Position numbers and translations under genes: made by a program. Source: Nothopassalora personata (taxonomy: Eukaryota; Ascomycota; Dothideomycetes; Mycosphaerellales; Mycosphaerellaceae). Taken from it: a stretch of DNA of 64,000 nucleotides. The stretch spans positions 1,054,001-1,118,000 of the forward strand of contig CM066295.1 in the NCBI GenBank assembly GCA_033816765.1. Direction: 5' to 3'. The stretch's first letter is position 1. Each line of letters opens with the position of its first letter. Shown here in pieces: positions 45,092-58,900 of the stretch. The notes under the pieces are model-generated. The model made no database searches and was not told the origin of the DNA. It saw nothing but the letters and a program-made list of their open reading frames with translations.

Positions 45092-45267
45092 TGTTATATT
45101 TAGGTATTTAACGAGTACAAGCTTCTAGATTGAAACGATAGGGTGGATTAGCAACCCTTATAAATTGCTATAAGGTGTGAGACTATCTAGCTACAGAAAA
45201 CAGTGTAATATAGTGTGTGTGTGCCAAGTCCTGACTAACATGGACCTTGGTCACCTGATTCACAACA
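45092..45267 (-). repeat. Right LTR of the copia element
   Basis: 176 bp, uninterrupted, serving as the empty-site reference for the transposon in the left LTR. From about 45,205 to 45,267 it keeps TG and CA (GTGTGTGTGCCAAGTCCTGA) that are TA in the left copy, so the mutated zone stops inside it. Confidence 0.92.
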
Positions 45268-45429
45268 TCAAGCCTTCAAAACACGAACGTCCCGTGATGC
45301 TCAAACACGTGCCGTGTCGAAAATGCGCCCGCGACTCTGGGACGGATTCGACTCTCCTGTGCTGGCGGGCGAATGGCGGATGCCGTGCGGTTATGGAGCG
45401 AGAATTGGTGACAAAGTTCATTGCCGCGG

Positions 45430-45615
45430 ACGCTTTACTTCGTACTTAAGCAGACGCTCTTGCTTGAAGACTGCGGAGGCGTAGCTGCGTAGCGAGGACC
45501 GTTGCAATTACGCGAAGGGGCGCGCTTCGTGCTATGCATAGACTACTATGTCATGCGTCCTCCTTCGCGTGTCTCGAAAGACCGTTCAATATCAGAGCGG
45601 CAAGCATCTCTGTCA
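45430..45615 (+). repeat. Diverged dispersed repeat, copy B
   Basis: Direct-orientation relative of 21,685-21,870. It overlaps the 3' end of the histidine kinase remnant. Confidence 0.5.
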
Positions 45616-46170
45616 TCAGCCTTCGGAGGTTTCGTGCATGCTGTAATACTTCAGTGGTGCTAGCCGGCTGATTCCAACTCGTTGACGACGTCCCCTTCTG
45701 CACTTTTCCAATGGCAGGCAGTAGCCCACTCATATGAAACGGCTTCGTCACAACTCGATCCATGCCAGCATCAAGCGCAGCAGCCTGCTACTCCGCTCGT
45801 GCATTCACTGTCACGCCAAGAGTCAGAAGATGCTTCTCTTGTCCGCCCTCTTGCTCTCGGAAGCGAATGATCCGGATGCATTCCAGCCCTCCCCTATTCG
45901 GCATCTCAATATATAAAAGTATAACGTCGATCTTCGCGGACCCGTTTGTGGCCGAGTATATCAGATCCAATGCCTCTTTGCCGTGATATGCAACAGCTAC
46001 CTGGAAGCCAGCGCGAGTGAGCTGTTTCCGCATGACCCGCTGGTTCACGATATTGTCTTCAGCAACCAGGATATCGATGGATGCTGTGGCGGTCAACGCC
46101 TCTGGTATCTCGGTATCTCGACTGTTGGGGTATTGGCTGTGTCATGCGCGGGTGGATTCCTTGCACTGTA
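45551..46170 (-). pseudogene. Hybrid histidine kinase C-terminal receiver domain remnant
   Basis: The minus strand reads TATASIDILVAEDNIVNQRV, MRKQLTRAGFQVAVAYHGKE, then VILLYIEMPNRGGLECIRII, LTLGVTVNARAE, stop TAG (45788-45790), and in the same frame QAAALDAGMDRVVTKPFHMS. This is a response-regulator receiver of a fungal hybrid histidine kinase. The phosphoacceptor position, Asp in the usual (L/M)D(I/V)xMP motif, is Tyr here (LYIEMP), and the final Lys region follows an in-frame stop that looks like CAG to TAG. A TGA at 46142-46144 breaks the frame upstream. Kinase and ATPase domains are not recognisable, so this is a truncated relic. Confidence 0.75.
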
Positions 46171-46935
46171 TCGCTTTCTGAGCCACTGTTGTCATCACGC
46201 ATGGCATCTGCCAGCGACACGGGCACGACAGGCTTCGTCTTCAACCATGACAAGGGAGGACAGAGAAACATGGATGTTAGCTGCTCACTACCGAAGTCCA
46301 GGTCAATTCGCTGCGGCAGTCCGTGACAATAGCGTGTCCAGACGCCCCTCGCGCAGCCAACCCAGCTCATTGCAGGACGTATGAAGCCATCGAAGGAGGA
46401 AGTGTGAAGCGATTGCCAGTGTTTCGATCGCCTCCGGCAGGTACAACCAACTCTGCATGTGGCATTGGTTATGCTATGCAGGTGTTAAAACTCCAAATTG
46501 TGCAGCACTTCAGCCAGATAGGCGGCATGTGTCGGGAGCCCATTCCCGACATGTCTCAGGTATGTGCAGGTAGGAGATACATAACCGGGCCGGCATCGTT
46601 CATGCCCTCACTCGGCATCGGCAGTCACGCTTCGGCCCGCGATGCAATCGAAGAATGCGGGAAAGCGCGCTCAAGTCGCGTCCACCCATCTGAACAGGAA
46701 GTCGTCGAGACACAAGGCATCTCCACCCAACGCACCATCATTCCGCCGCCGAAACGAACGATCATCCTTTCACGGCCATACGGTGCTGTCGTCACCCAAG
46801 GACGACAAGTAACATACCTAGAACAGCAAACGGCGGTGCTGTCCCCTGAATCGTGTACAAACAGCCAGCATCACATCCGGCAGTGTACATACCATGTCGA
46901 CGCGGTCGACTTCCCCTCCGCAATAGACCTGCACT
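46171..46935. other. Upstream region of the dynein gene, no supported gene
   Basis: A 262-codon plus-strand frame (46323-47111) overlaps the dynein start in another frame and lacks any family feature. The stretch is presumed promoter and leader of the dynein gene plus kinase relic DNA. Confidence 0.4.
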
Positions 46936-49900
46936 ATGGAGGAACCCATGATCAAGGCCGTCAATGGCGTGCCGAATGGTGCGCCGGCCGCGCCACCTCC
47001 AGCACCAACGATCGAACCCCGGGTCATCACCAAATACCTCTCAAGTGTGTTGGAGAGCACATTAGGAGCCACCCACGAGGAGCTGCGGGCAGTGGGAAGC
47101 TTGCTCCATGAGGCGAATTTGGAGGACACGTTCGCGCGATGTGTGCGGTTCGCCCAGGAGCAGCAGATGGCACTGTATGTGCTACGACAGGCACCCGCAA
47201 CCCCGCTAGAGAACGGCCACGTCAACGGAGATGCACCCACACAGTACGACACCTACGTCCTCAGCTCCGAGGTCTCGTATTCGTCGAGGACACTAGGCTG
47301 CGTGGCCTTCCTGAAGCGACCCGCCTCGATACAGCCCGATATACCCATCAGCAAACAGGTCTCGGTGGTGAATCTGCCACTACCTGGATCTGCCGCCTCA
47401 ATAGACTCGGGCTCAGCGGTATCACCATACGAGAGCTTGCACTCATTCGTGCGTGGCGCTCTTACCCCGTTCTTCGAAGCTGCCGCGAGGGGATCAGAGT
47501 CAAGAGGTGATAAGCTAAAATCAGACGGCGAAGCGCGCACCGGTATCGCTGGAGCGAGGCGGAAGCTGGCAGACCTCGAAATCACGTTTCAAAATCTACA
47601 GCAAAACATTGAAGTCGAGGCTCCACGACTGCAGATTCACGACGCTGTGCAGGTCCAGCTGGCGCAAGCGGGCGGCGACTGGCAGCAGGCTGCTCTGCAG
47701 ATACCGGATGCTCTGGTGACGGACAGCACAATGCTGAACAAGCTGCAGAGTATGGCCAATGAGTGGATCAAGCAGATACGAGAATTCACCAGACTCATGG
47801 AAGATCGGCCGGTGGGCACTGCATCGCAAGAGAAGAACTTTTGGCTGGCAATGGAAACTGCAATAGGCGGCATCGAAACACAGTTGAACAGCGGTGGGAT
47901 ACAGTTGACTATGAGGATCCTGGAGAAGGCAAAGCGACATGGCATCACAACCAGTTTCACGTCAGACACGAGGCTGAAAGACACCAAGGACCAAGTGCAG
48001 AAATACAATCAACTTTTCCACGGCTTGCCCATTGAGGAGCTGCTGTCAGCCACCTCGGTGGAGAAGCTGCGCGACGCTCTGGACGATGTGTTCAATCACG
48101 TCAACAAGAAGCTGCGCATATGTCCCTACCCTGTGAAGCGGGCACTGCCATTCGCTGAGGCCATATCAGCAGACATGGACTCGCGCCTTCATGACCTGCT
48201 GCATGGTCGCAGTCTGATGCACAAGAGCTTCGAGGACTTCCGAGCGACCATGATCGAAGTGCAGCAGCTCTGGGTGATCTGGGACGATGATATCAAGGAG
48301 TTCACAAACGCTGCTCGAGAGGCCACGCGTAGACGCGCCGATAAGTTCATTGCTATCAAGATCAAGAAGCGACACGACAGAACGCAGGACAGGATCAGCT
48401 ATATCTGGAAGTTCCGCGAGGACCACGAGCAGCTGCAGAACACAATCGCGACAGTGCTTGGGCCGGAAGACGATGCAGAAAATCTCACTAATGGCGAAGC
48501 TGGTCCTGTCATCGTTGAGGAGATGGGCGATGTTGATGCAGCCGAGGAGATCGCTCAAGCGTACACTGTCGTACGAGATGTCGACGTGCTCGACATTTCG
48601 CCCGAAGGCGAGCGGTTATGGACCCAAGCCGAAGCAGCATACAACGAGCGGACAGCGAGAGTGGAAAATTCGATCATTGCTCGACTCCGAGACAGGCTCG
48701 CTGTGGCAAAGACTGCCAATGAGATGTTCCGCGTGTTTTCGAAGTTCAATGCGCTGTTCGTGCGGCCAAAGATTCGAGGTGCCATCACAGAGTATCAAGT
48801 CCAGCTGATGAACAACGTCCGTGACGACATTGAGAATCTGCAACAGCGTTTCACCCACCAATATGGCCAATCTGAGGCTCACGGCATGGCGCAGTTGCAC
48901 GACTTGCCACCTAGGTCTGGCGCAATCATCCGCGCCAAACAAATCGAGCGACAACTCAACAACTACTTGGGCAAAGTTGAGAACATCCTTGGATCAAAGT
49001 GGAAAGAGCACACGGATGGTGCTCGACTCTATCAGCTCGGCGAAGGCTTTCGGCGAAAGCTTGACACCAAACCTCTCTTCGAGGACTGGCTCAAGGAAAC
49101 GGACAGGCGGCATTTGTCCATATCAGGACGCCTCTTCACCGTTTCTCAAAATCGGGCTCGTGGCAATGTACTTGAGATTCACGTCAACTTCGACAAGCAG
49201 CTCATTGTCCTCTTCAAGGAGGTTCGCAATATGCTGTGGCTGGGCTTCAATGTGCCTCATGCAATCAGCAACGTGTCGAAAGAAGCTAGGCGGGTGTATC
49301 CATTTGTCACGAGCCTGATTGAGAGCCTAAACACGTACGAGCAGACCAACGTTATTATCGAGAACATGTCAGAAGTGACAGACCTCCTCAGCGGGTATCG
49401 AAATGGTGTGCAAGGCTTCATTGCCAAAGGTGCATCCCTTCGGTGGGACACCTTTGTCCTTGCATACGATGTCCACGTGAGACAGATGGGTGACGGTGGT
49501 CATGGAGCGTCGGGTGACGACAAGCTTCACGTCCAGTTCGTCCGCAACCTGGGCAATTCGATCGCGACACTGCAAGCCAAGGTCACTATATTGTCCACGA
49601 TACAGATGACAGTCGACTCCGCACTGCGAGAGCTTCAGACCTGTCCCTTCACCCATGAGGCCTTCAGCACTCACCTTGAGACACTTCAACGAGCGATCGA
49701 CCAGCTCAACCTCGAGACGTACTCCAACATCTCGTTCTGGGTAGCAAAGACGGATGACAAGGTCGTGGAGACTTTGCACACCCGCCTGCGCCAAGCATTA
49801 AAGGATTGGACCGAGGACTTCGAGAACGGTTATGGAGCGGACTCGGCTCAACGTGAGCAGGGTACACCAAACATTGAGACGTTTGCCCACGACATCGTCA

Positions 49901-52900
49901 TGCAGAGCCAGCTCATCCAGCTCGAACCACCTTTGGAAGATGCGAAGGCCGGTTGGCTTGATAATCTGCATGCATGGCTGGGTGTAGTCTGCAGCCTCAA
50001 CAGACTGCAGGCATCTCGTTTCGAAAATGCTTTGACGATCGTAGCATCGCCAGCGGCCAAGACGTACTCAGAACTCCCGGTCATGTGCATGGACAGCCTG
50101 GCCGAGTTGTACGGGCGCATAGAAGCCAAGCTCATCGTTGCGCAGACCTATGTCGAAGAGTGGCTTCAATTCCAATCATTGTGGGATCTGCAGCTCCAAC
50201 AGATACAGGACGATCTTGGCGAGGATCTTGACCTTTGGCTTCAACTCATTCTCGAGATACGACAAAAACGAGACACATTTGACACTTCCGGAATGCGTCG
50301 ATCGTTCGGTCATCTAGTGATCAATTATGAGCAGGTACAGGCCAAAGTCAACGCCAAATACGATCAATGGCAGCATGACCTGCTTGCGCACTTCTCAGCA
50401 ATGTTCGCAACCCGTCTCATCGACGTCTACACTGAACTGCAACGCGCCCGCAAGGAGCTTGAGGGCCAATCGCTGCAAGCTTCTTCGACTTCACAAGCCG
50501 TGTCTTTCATCACTGTGGTGCAAACCGTGAGGAGGCAGACAAAGGTCTGGGAGCCAGAAATGGACACCTTCAGACAAGGTCAACAGACGCTCTCGCGGCT
50601 GAGATTCCAGTACCACAAGGACTGGTTATATGTGGAGCAGGTCGATCATGAATGGGCCGCGCTCGTTGAAGTTTTGGAGAAGAAGGGCAAGCAGATTGCT
50701 GATCAGACAGAAGGTCTTCGAACCAAGATCATCGCCGAGGACGGCGTGGTGACCCGACGCATCGCTGAGATGACAGAGAAGTGGCGAGAGGAACGTCCAG
50801 AATCGGGCTCTATCCCCCCAGCAGAAGCCACCGAAACATTGCAAGGCTTCGACACGGAACTTTCGCAACTACAGGAGCAGTCTGACATGGTCTCCAAGGC
50901 CAAGGAAGCTCTTGAGCTACCACCGAGCCCTGACAATATGCTCGCGGACCTGCTCGCTGAGGTTCAAGACTACAAATCGGTCTGGGCCAATCTGGCAGTG
51001 GTGTGGGAGCAGGTCAATGACTTGCGTGATCAGCCGTGGAATAGCGTTCAGCCACGAAAGCTTCGACAGCAGATTGATACCCTGATCAAGACCACCAAAG
51101 AGATGCCAAGTCGCATGCGCTCGTATGCTGCATTCGAGCACCTCCAGACCATGCTTCGCCAATTGCTCAAGGTCAACCCACTTCTTACAGAGATGCGATC
51201 AGACGCTGTGCGCGAGCGCCACTGGGTCAAGATCTTTAAAAACCTGCAGCCTTCCAAGCGATACTCTGCACTGTCTATGACTCTAGGTGATGTCTGGGAC
51301 TTGCAGCTGGGCCCTAGCGAGACCATTATACGTGATGTGATTGCCCAGGCTCAGGGTGAGATGGCATTAGAAGAGTTCGTGAGATCAGTACGTGAGCACT
51401 GGCAGAACCACTCGCTGGATCTAGTCAACTACCAGAACAAATGCCGTCTCATCAAGGGCTGGGACGATCTCTTCGCGAAGTGCAGCGATCATCTGAATTC
51501 CCTGCAGGCCATGCGGCATTCTCCTTATTATAAGGAGTTCGAGGAGGAAGCTTCATCTTGGGAGGACAAGCTCAACCGCATTCATGTACTCTTCGATGTT
51601 TGGATTGACGTCCAGAGGCAGTGGGTCTACCTCGAAGGAGTCTTCACGGGCAACGCCGACATCAAGCATCTTCTTCCAGTGGAGTCTTCTCGATTCGCAA
51701 ACATCAACAGCGAGTTCATGAATGTGCTCAAGAAGGTCTACAGATACCCTCTCGTGCTGGAAGTGCTCAATATCCCCGATGTGCAGAAGTCGCTTGAACG
51801 TCTTGCCGACCTGCTGAACAAAATCCAAAAGGCACTCGGAGAGTACCTCGAGAAGGAGCGTGTTGCTTTCCCTCGCTTCTATTTCGTGGGCGATGAAGAC
51901 TTGCTAGAGATCATTGGCAACAGCAATGACACTCTACGCATTGCCAAGCACTTACGCAAGATGTTCGCTGGCATTTCAGGTCTGGTCATGGATGAGGAAT
52001 CCAACATCACCGGCATCAACTCTAAGGAAGGCGAAGAACTTGTGCTGAAGTCGCCGATCTCCCTGATCGCCACACCGAAGATCAACGACTGGCTACGAGC
52101 TCTAGAGAACGGCATGCGAGAGACGCTATCGGCGCTGCTGGTCGAAGCTGTGGCCGAGTACGAGTCCCTCGAAACAGACGACCACGCTGGCTTCGAGAGC
52201 TACATCGACAAGTATCCTGCGCAGATTGTTGTTCTTGCCACGCAAGCATACTGGACCTCACAAGTTGGCGCCGCTCTGCAACAAGCTGGCGAAGCACTAC
52301 AGAAGCTTTTCGAAACACAAGTCAACAAGTTGAAATTCCTTGCTTCTTCTGTCCTAAATGAACTCGAGCCAGTATACCGTAAGAAGTGCGAGCAGCTGAT
52401 CACAGAATTTGTGCATCAACGCGATACAATTGAGAAGCTCATCACTGGTGGAGCAGACTCGCCAGATCACTATTTGTGGCTTCTCCAGATGCGCTACGAT
52501 TTCGACGCCAGCGCAGCACCGCTCGACCGCATGCAAGTCCGCGTTGCCAATGCCACGCTTGGATATGGCTTTGAATATCTGGGCGTGCCAGAGCGACTGG
52601 TCCGAACACCGCTCACAGATCGTTGTTTCCTGACTCTCAGCCAAGCTCTGTGCCAGCGTCTTGGAGGATCGCCTTATGGTCCAGCGGGGACTGGAAAGAC
52701 TGAATCGGTCAAGGCGCTTGGTATCCAGCTCGGTCGCTTTACGCTCGTGTTCAACTGTGACGACACCTTCGACTTTCAGGCCATGGGTCGTATCTTCCTT
52801 GGCCTTTCCCAGGTTGGTGCTTGGGGATGTTTCGATGAGTTCAACAGATTGGAAGAGCGCATTCTATCAGCCGTCTCACAGCAAATTCAGAACATCCAAG

Positions 52901-55900
52901 TCGGTCTTCGCAAGCGTGCTTTAGACTCGAACGCACAGATCGAGCTCATTGGCAGGCAACTGAAGGTACACCCTCTTACCGGCATGTTCATCACCATGAA
53001 CCCCGGCTATGCTGGTCGATCGAACCTGCCAGACAATCTGAAGAAGCTGTTCCGCAGCGTTGCGATGTCGAAGCCAGACAAGGAGATCATCGCTGAAGTT
53101 ATGCTGTTCTCACAGGGTTTCTCGGAAGCAAAGACCCTGTCACGACAAACCGTGCCATTCTTCGACAGATGTGGTGCCACTTTGTCGAAGCAACCGCACT
53201 ACGACTTTGGTCTGCGAGCATTGAAGAGTGTCCTTGTCAGCTCTGGTGGCTTGAAGCGAGCACGACTGCAGTCTGGAGGTGAGACAGATGCAGATGTCGT
53301 CGTCGAGCCCCAGATCATCGTCCAGAGTATTCGAGAAACTATCGCGCCGAAGCTCGTTCGAGAAGATGCCGATTTGATGAGGCAGATCGAGCAAGAAGCG
53401 TTCCCCGGCGTACAATACAAGCCAGCGCCACTCGAGAAGCTCAGAGCCGCCTTGCAAGAAGTGGTTGAAGAGCGAAAGCTGGTGGCAACGGACGCATGGC
53501 TTACAAAAGTCCTTCAGCTCTACCAGATTCAAAGCTTACATCATGGTGTTATGATGGTTGGAAACTCTGGCACTGGCAAGTCCACCGCCTGGCAGACCTT
53601 GCTAGCTGCTTTGCAAAAGGTGGATGGCATCGAAGGTGTATGTCACGTTATCGATCCGAAGGTCATGTCCAAGGAGAGCCTGTACGGTCATCTGGACAGC
53701 ACGACCCGCGAATGGACTGATGGACTGTTCACGAGCATTCTGCGAAAGGTCGTCGACAACCTCCGTGGCGAAGACAGCAAGCGACACTGGATCGTCTTCG
53801 ATGGTGATGTCGACCCGGAGTGGGTCGAGAACCTGAACAGTGTCCTCGATGATAACAAGCTACTCACTTTGCCTAATGGAGAGCGTCTCGGGTTGCCCCC
53901 AAACGTGCGCGTGATGTTTGAGGTCGAGACGCTGCGCTATGCAACCCTTGCAACTGTCAGTCGGTGTGGTATGGTGTGGTTCAGCGATGACACAGTCGAC
54001 ACCGATGTGATGATTTCACGATACATTGCACAGCTTCATACCGCTACCTTCGAAGACCTGGAAGAAGACACCGGCACGGCTACCGCGACGGATACCAGGC
54101 TTGCCGTTCAGCACTTGATGGCTGATATTCTCAATAGCAGACTCACAGAAAACGGCTTTGTTAGAAAGGCGCTCGAGCACTGTGCGGGCATGAAACACAT
54201 CATGGAGTTCACGTCTATTCGAGCTATCGGCACCCTTTTCTCGCTTCTGCGGAAAGCATGCCGGACCGTGCTGGAGTACAACGTCCAACACACCGACTTC
54301 CCACTAAATGACGATCAGATTGAGACATATCTGTCAAAGAAGGTCCTGCTCGCTGCCGTCTGGTCGTTTACTGGTGACTGTCCACTACTGGAGCGCAAGG
54401 CATTTGGTGACTACCTTTCGGGTCTCGCTACTTTGGATATGCCAGTACTGACCGAGTCGACCTCATTGATCGACTACGACGCTGTCCTGCCGGAAGCTGC
54501 ATGGGTCTCATGGCAAACTGAAGTGCCTACGATCGAGGTCAACACGCACTCGGTCACGCAGACCGATCTTGTTATTCCGACGCTGGACACTGTCCGCCAC
54601 GAGGATGTGCTGTACTCGTTCTTAGCAGAGCACAAGCCGCTACTGCTTTGTGGTCCTCCAGGTTCCGGGAAGACGATGACTCTGTTCAGTGCTCTGCGAA
54701 AGCTTCCCAACATGGAAGTCGTTGGTCTCAATTTCTCCAGCGCTACTACACCTGATCTGTTGGTGAAGACACTTGAGCAATACTGTGACTATAAGAAGTC
54801 GCTGAGCGGTGTGACTATGGCACCACGGCAGATTGGCCGATGGCTCGTCGTGTTTTGTGACGAGATCAACTTGCCAGCACCAGACAAGTACGGCACACAG
54901 CGCGTCATCTCTTTCCTGCGACAGCTTGTAGAGCACGGCGGATTCTGGCGCACCTCCACCCGAAGCTGGGTCAGTCTCGAGCGCATACAATTTGTGGGAG
55001 CTTGTAACCCACCAACAGACGCAGGCCGTACACCTCTCGGTTTGCGATTCTTGAGGCACGCGCCACTGGTCATGGTCGATTATCCTGGCGAGGTGTCGCT
55101 CAAGCAGATTTACGGCACCTTCAATAATGCTATCCTCAAGATCATCCCGACGCTCCGCGGATATGCCGATTCGTTGACCCAGGCCATGATCCAGGTCTAC
55201 CTGCAATCGCAGGAGCGTTTCACGCCAGAGATCCAGCCACACTACGTGTACTCTCCTCGTGAGCTGACGAGGTGGGTACGTGCCATCTACGAGGCTATCA
55301 GGCCCCTGGAAACACTATCTCTGGAAGGTCTGGTTCGTATCTGGGCTCATGAGGCACTTCGTCTATTCTCGGACCGTCTCATCGCAGATGACGAGCGGCA
55401 CTGGACGGAAGAGGCTGTCAATCGCGTTGCGTTGGAACACTTTCCCAACATTGATGAGGAACAAGCCCTCCAGCGACCAATTCTGTTCTCGAATTGGCTT
55501 TCGAAGAACTATGTACCTGTCGCCAGAGACCAGCTCCGCGACTTCGTCAAAGCCAGACTTCGCACCTTTTGCGAGGAAGAGCTGGATGTACCGCTCATCC
55601 TGTTCAACGATGTGCTCGAGCATGTACTGCGCATCGATCGTGTTTTCCGACAGCCACAAGGTCATCTCATCCTGATTGGTGTCAGCGGTAGTGGCAAGAC
55701 TACTCTCTCACGATTTGTCGCTTGGATGAATGGTCTGTCTGTGTTCCAGATCAAGGTGCACGGCAAGTACTCTTCCGAAGACTTTGATGAGGATCTACGC
55801 AATGTACTTCGCAGATGTGGTTGCAAGGGCGAGAAGATCTGCTTCATCATGGATGAGTCGAACGTGCTTGACTCTGGCTTCTTGGAACGCATGAACACGC

Positions 55901-58900
55901 TTCTGGCCAATGGAGAAGTGCCTGGTCTCTTTGAAGGCGACGAATATGCTACCCTCATGACCGCGTGCAAAGAGGGGGCACAGCGACAGGGACTTCTGCT
56001 GGACTCTCAGGAAGAACTTTATAAGTGGTTCACTCAACAGATTGTCCGCAACTTGCATGTTGTCTTCACCATGAACCCGCCCTCGGAAGGTCTAGGTGGC
56101 AAGGCAGCGACCAGTCCTGCTCTGTTCAACAGGTGCGTTCTCAACTGGTTCGGAGACTGGTCAGACCAAGCCCTATACCAAGTCGCCTATGAGCTTACTC
56201 AATCTGTCGACATCGATAAGGGCAACTACAATGCGCCCGACAGTCTGCCAATCGCTTTCCACCAACTTGAGATGCCTCTCGGTCACCGTGACGCTGTGGT
56301 CAACTCCATGGTTCACGTACACCATTCGTTACGATCCTTCAACGACCGCCTTAAGCGTCAGCAGAACAAAACAACATTCCTGACGCCCCGGCAGTTCCTC
56401 GACTTTGTTGCTCAATTCGTCAAGCTTTTTAACGAGAAGCGTGACGATCTTGAAGAACAGCAACGCCATCTCAACGTTGGCCTGGATAAGCTTCGTGAGA
56501 CCGTCGACAAAGTTTCTGAACTTAAGCGCAGCCTCGCAGAAAAGAAGTCTGAGCTTGAGAAGAAGGACGCTGAGGCTAGTGAGAAGCTGCAGCGCATGGT
56601 TGCCGACCAGCGCGAAGCTGAGCAGAGACGTGCGGCTTCACTTGAGATCCAGAATGCTCTCGCGAAGCAGGAGAAGGAAGTCGCCAAGCGACGCGAGGTT
56701 GTGTTGAACGACCTGGCACAGGCTGAACCTGCTGTTGAGGAGGCCCAGCGAAGTGTCAGCAACATCAAGAGACAACACCTGACCGAAGTCCGTTCTATGC
56801 AGAATCCGCCGGCTGGTGTCAAGCTGGCTCTGGAAGCTGTGTGCACCCTGCTCGGCCACAAAGCAGTGGACTGGAAGACAATCGTGGGCATCATTCGACG
56901 CGACGACTTCATCGCGAGTATTGTCAACTATGACAACGAGCGCCAGATGACGCCTCAGCACCGCACGAAGATGCAAGCAGAGTATCTATCCAAGGACGAG
57001 TTCACTTTCGAGCGGGTAAATCGTGCTAGCAAAGCTTGTGGACCACTGGTGCAGTGGGTACAGGCACAAGTCAATTACTCTGCCATCCTTGACAAAGTTG
57101 GACCACTACGCGGTGAAGTTGATCAGTTGGAGCAGGAGGCTATACAGACAAAGGCAGAGGCTCAGGTGATCGAGAACACTCTAAAGGATCTCGAGCGGAG
57201 CATTGCTACCTACAAGTCCGAATATGCTTCGCTCATCAGCCAAACAGAGGCCATCAAGGCGGAGATGACGAGAGTGCAGTCCAAGGTCGACCGGAGCATG
57301 CGACTGCTCAACAGCCTGTCTTCGGAACGTGGAAGATGGGAGGAGAGCAGCAAGACTTTCCAGGTGCAGATGGAGACTATTATCGGTGATGTCTTCTTGG
57401 CGTCGGCGTTCTTGGCGTATGCTGGTTTCTACGATCAGCAGTATCGTCGCGCGATGCTGGAGGATTGGTCTCTTCAGCTGTCTTCTTCGGGCATTGCCTT
57501 CAAGGCTCAGAACGCGCTGTCTGAGTACCTGTCCACGGCAGATGAGCGCCAACAATGGCACGACAACGCGTTGCCAGTCGATGAGCTGTGCACCGAGAAC
57601 GCCATCATGCTCAAGCGCTACAATCGCTACCCACTCATCATCGATCCTTCTGGCCGAGTCACTGAGTTCTTGCAGAACGAAAGCAAGGAACGCCGCCTGA
57701 CCGTCACAAGCTTCTTAGACAGCTCATTCGTGAAGCAGCTGGAGAGCGCGCTGCGTTTCGGTAATCCAATCCTCATTCAGGATGCAGAGCACATCGATCC
57801 GATTCTCAATCATGTGTTGAACAAGGAGTATCAGAAGACTGGTGGGCGTGTTCTGATCCAGCTTGGTAGGCAAGAGATCGACTTCTCTCCCGCATTCAAG
57901 CTGTATCTGTCAACGAAGGACCCATCCGCACCCTTTGCGCCGGATGTCTGCAGTCGCACCACCTTCGTCAACTTCACGGTGACGCAGAGCAGTCTGGCGA
58001 CTCAGACACTGAACGATGTGCTGAAGTCTGAGCGACCAGATGTGGATGAGCGAAGATCGAACTTGGTCAAGATGCAGGGTGAATTCACCCAACGTCTTCG
58101 GCGACTGGAACGTATGTTGCTGCAAGCATTAAATGAGTCACGCGGCAACATCCTGGATGATGAGAACGTCATTCAAACGCTGGAGACTTTGAAGAACGAG
58201 GCTGCGGAGATCACTGCCAAAGCATCCGAGACAGAGGGCGTCATGAACGAGGTCAACAGCATCATGAGCACATACGACATCATCGCGCGATCGTGCTCCG
58301 CTATCTTCGCGGTCCTGGAGCAGTTGTACCATGTGCACCACTTCTACCAGTTTTCACTGCAGTACTTCGTCGACATTTTCGAAGCTGTGCTGCAGTCGGC
58401 ACGAGAGGCGGATGTCCGCGACCCCAAGCAGCGCATCGACTCGATAGTCAAGTCGCTCTTCGGCAAGACGTATAACGAGACTTCGGCGTCGCTGCTGCAG
58501 AAGGACAAGCTGACATTCGCGGTGCTGCTTGCGCAGGCTGCGCCGTTTTCGATGGATAAGTCGTATATCGACACTCTCCTCGACGAGGCTGTCGTTGGTG
58601 CCGATGTCAACCAGACGCCGGAGCATAAAGAGAAGGCCATAGCACTGGCTTCCCGTCGCAGTGGCCTCAAGGATCTTGTCGTTGACGTCGGCACACCAGA
58701 ATGGGAGAAGTTCTTGTCGACAGAGCAAGCTGAGCGCTGCGTGCCTGGTGTGTCCGCATTAGCTGGCAACCACAATGACAAGGCTCTCAAGGAGCTAGTA
58801 CTAGTCAAGCTCTTCCGCATGGACCGCCTGGTGCCTGCAACAGAGCGCTTCATCAACGCCGTATTCGGACAGTCATTCCTCGATGTTGCAGAAGATCTTG

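Larger units (their letters stand above)
27472..45267 (-). mobile_element. Ty1/copia LTR retrotransposon, RIP-mutated, hosting nested insertions
   Basis: Two 176-bp LTRs (27472-27486 plus 29618-29778; and 45092-45267) start TGTT and end ACA, and are flanked by perfect 5-bp duplications TCAAG (27467-27471, 45268-45272). On the minus strand a polypurine tract (AAAGGGGGAG at 29779-29788, reverse complement) abuts the 3' LTR. Order on the minus strand: gag and CCHC knuckle (about 45.0-44.0 kb), integrase (about 43.6-42.8), reverse transcriptase (41.7-40.9), RNase H (32.4-31.7). After removing nested insertions the element is about 7.25 kb, long for copia, because of an extra opposite-strand ORF near the 3' LTR. 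All frames are broken, mostly by TAG. Confidence 0.9.

Noticed and set aside
27600..45190. Could the TA-rich block be a centromere
   Set aside because: RIP-mutated transposons do form some fungal centromeres, but an 18-kb block with intact insertion junctions next to active genes needs no such explanation, and sequence alone cannot show it.
46323..47111. 262-codon plus-strand frame overlapping the dynein start
   Set aside because: Different frame from dynein, no family feature, biased composition; most likely a chance frame in GC-rich DNA.
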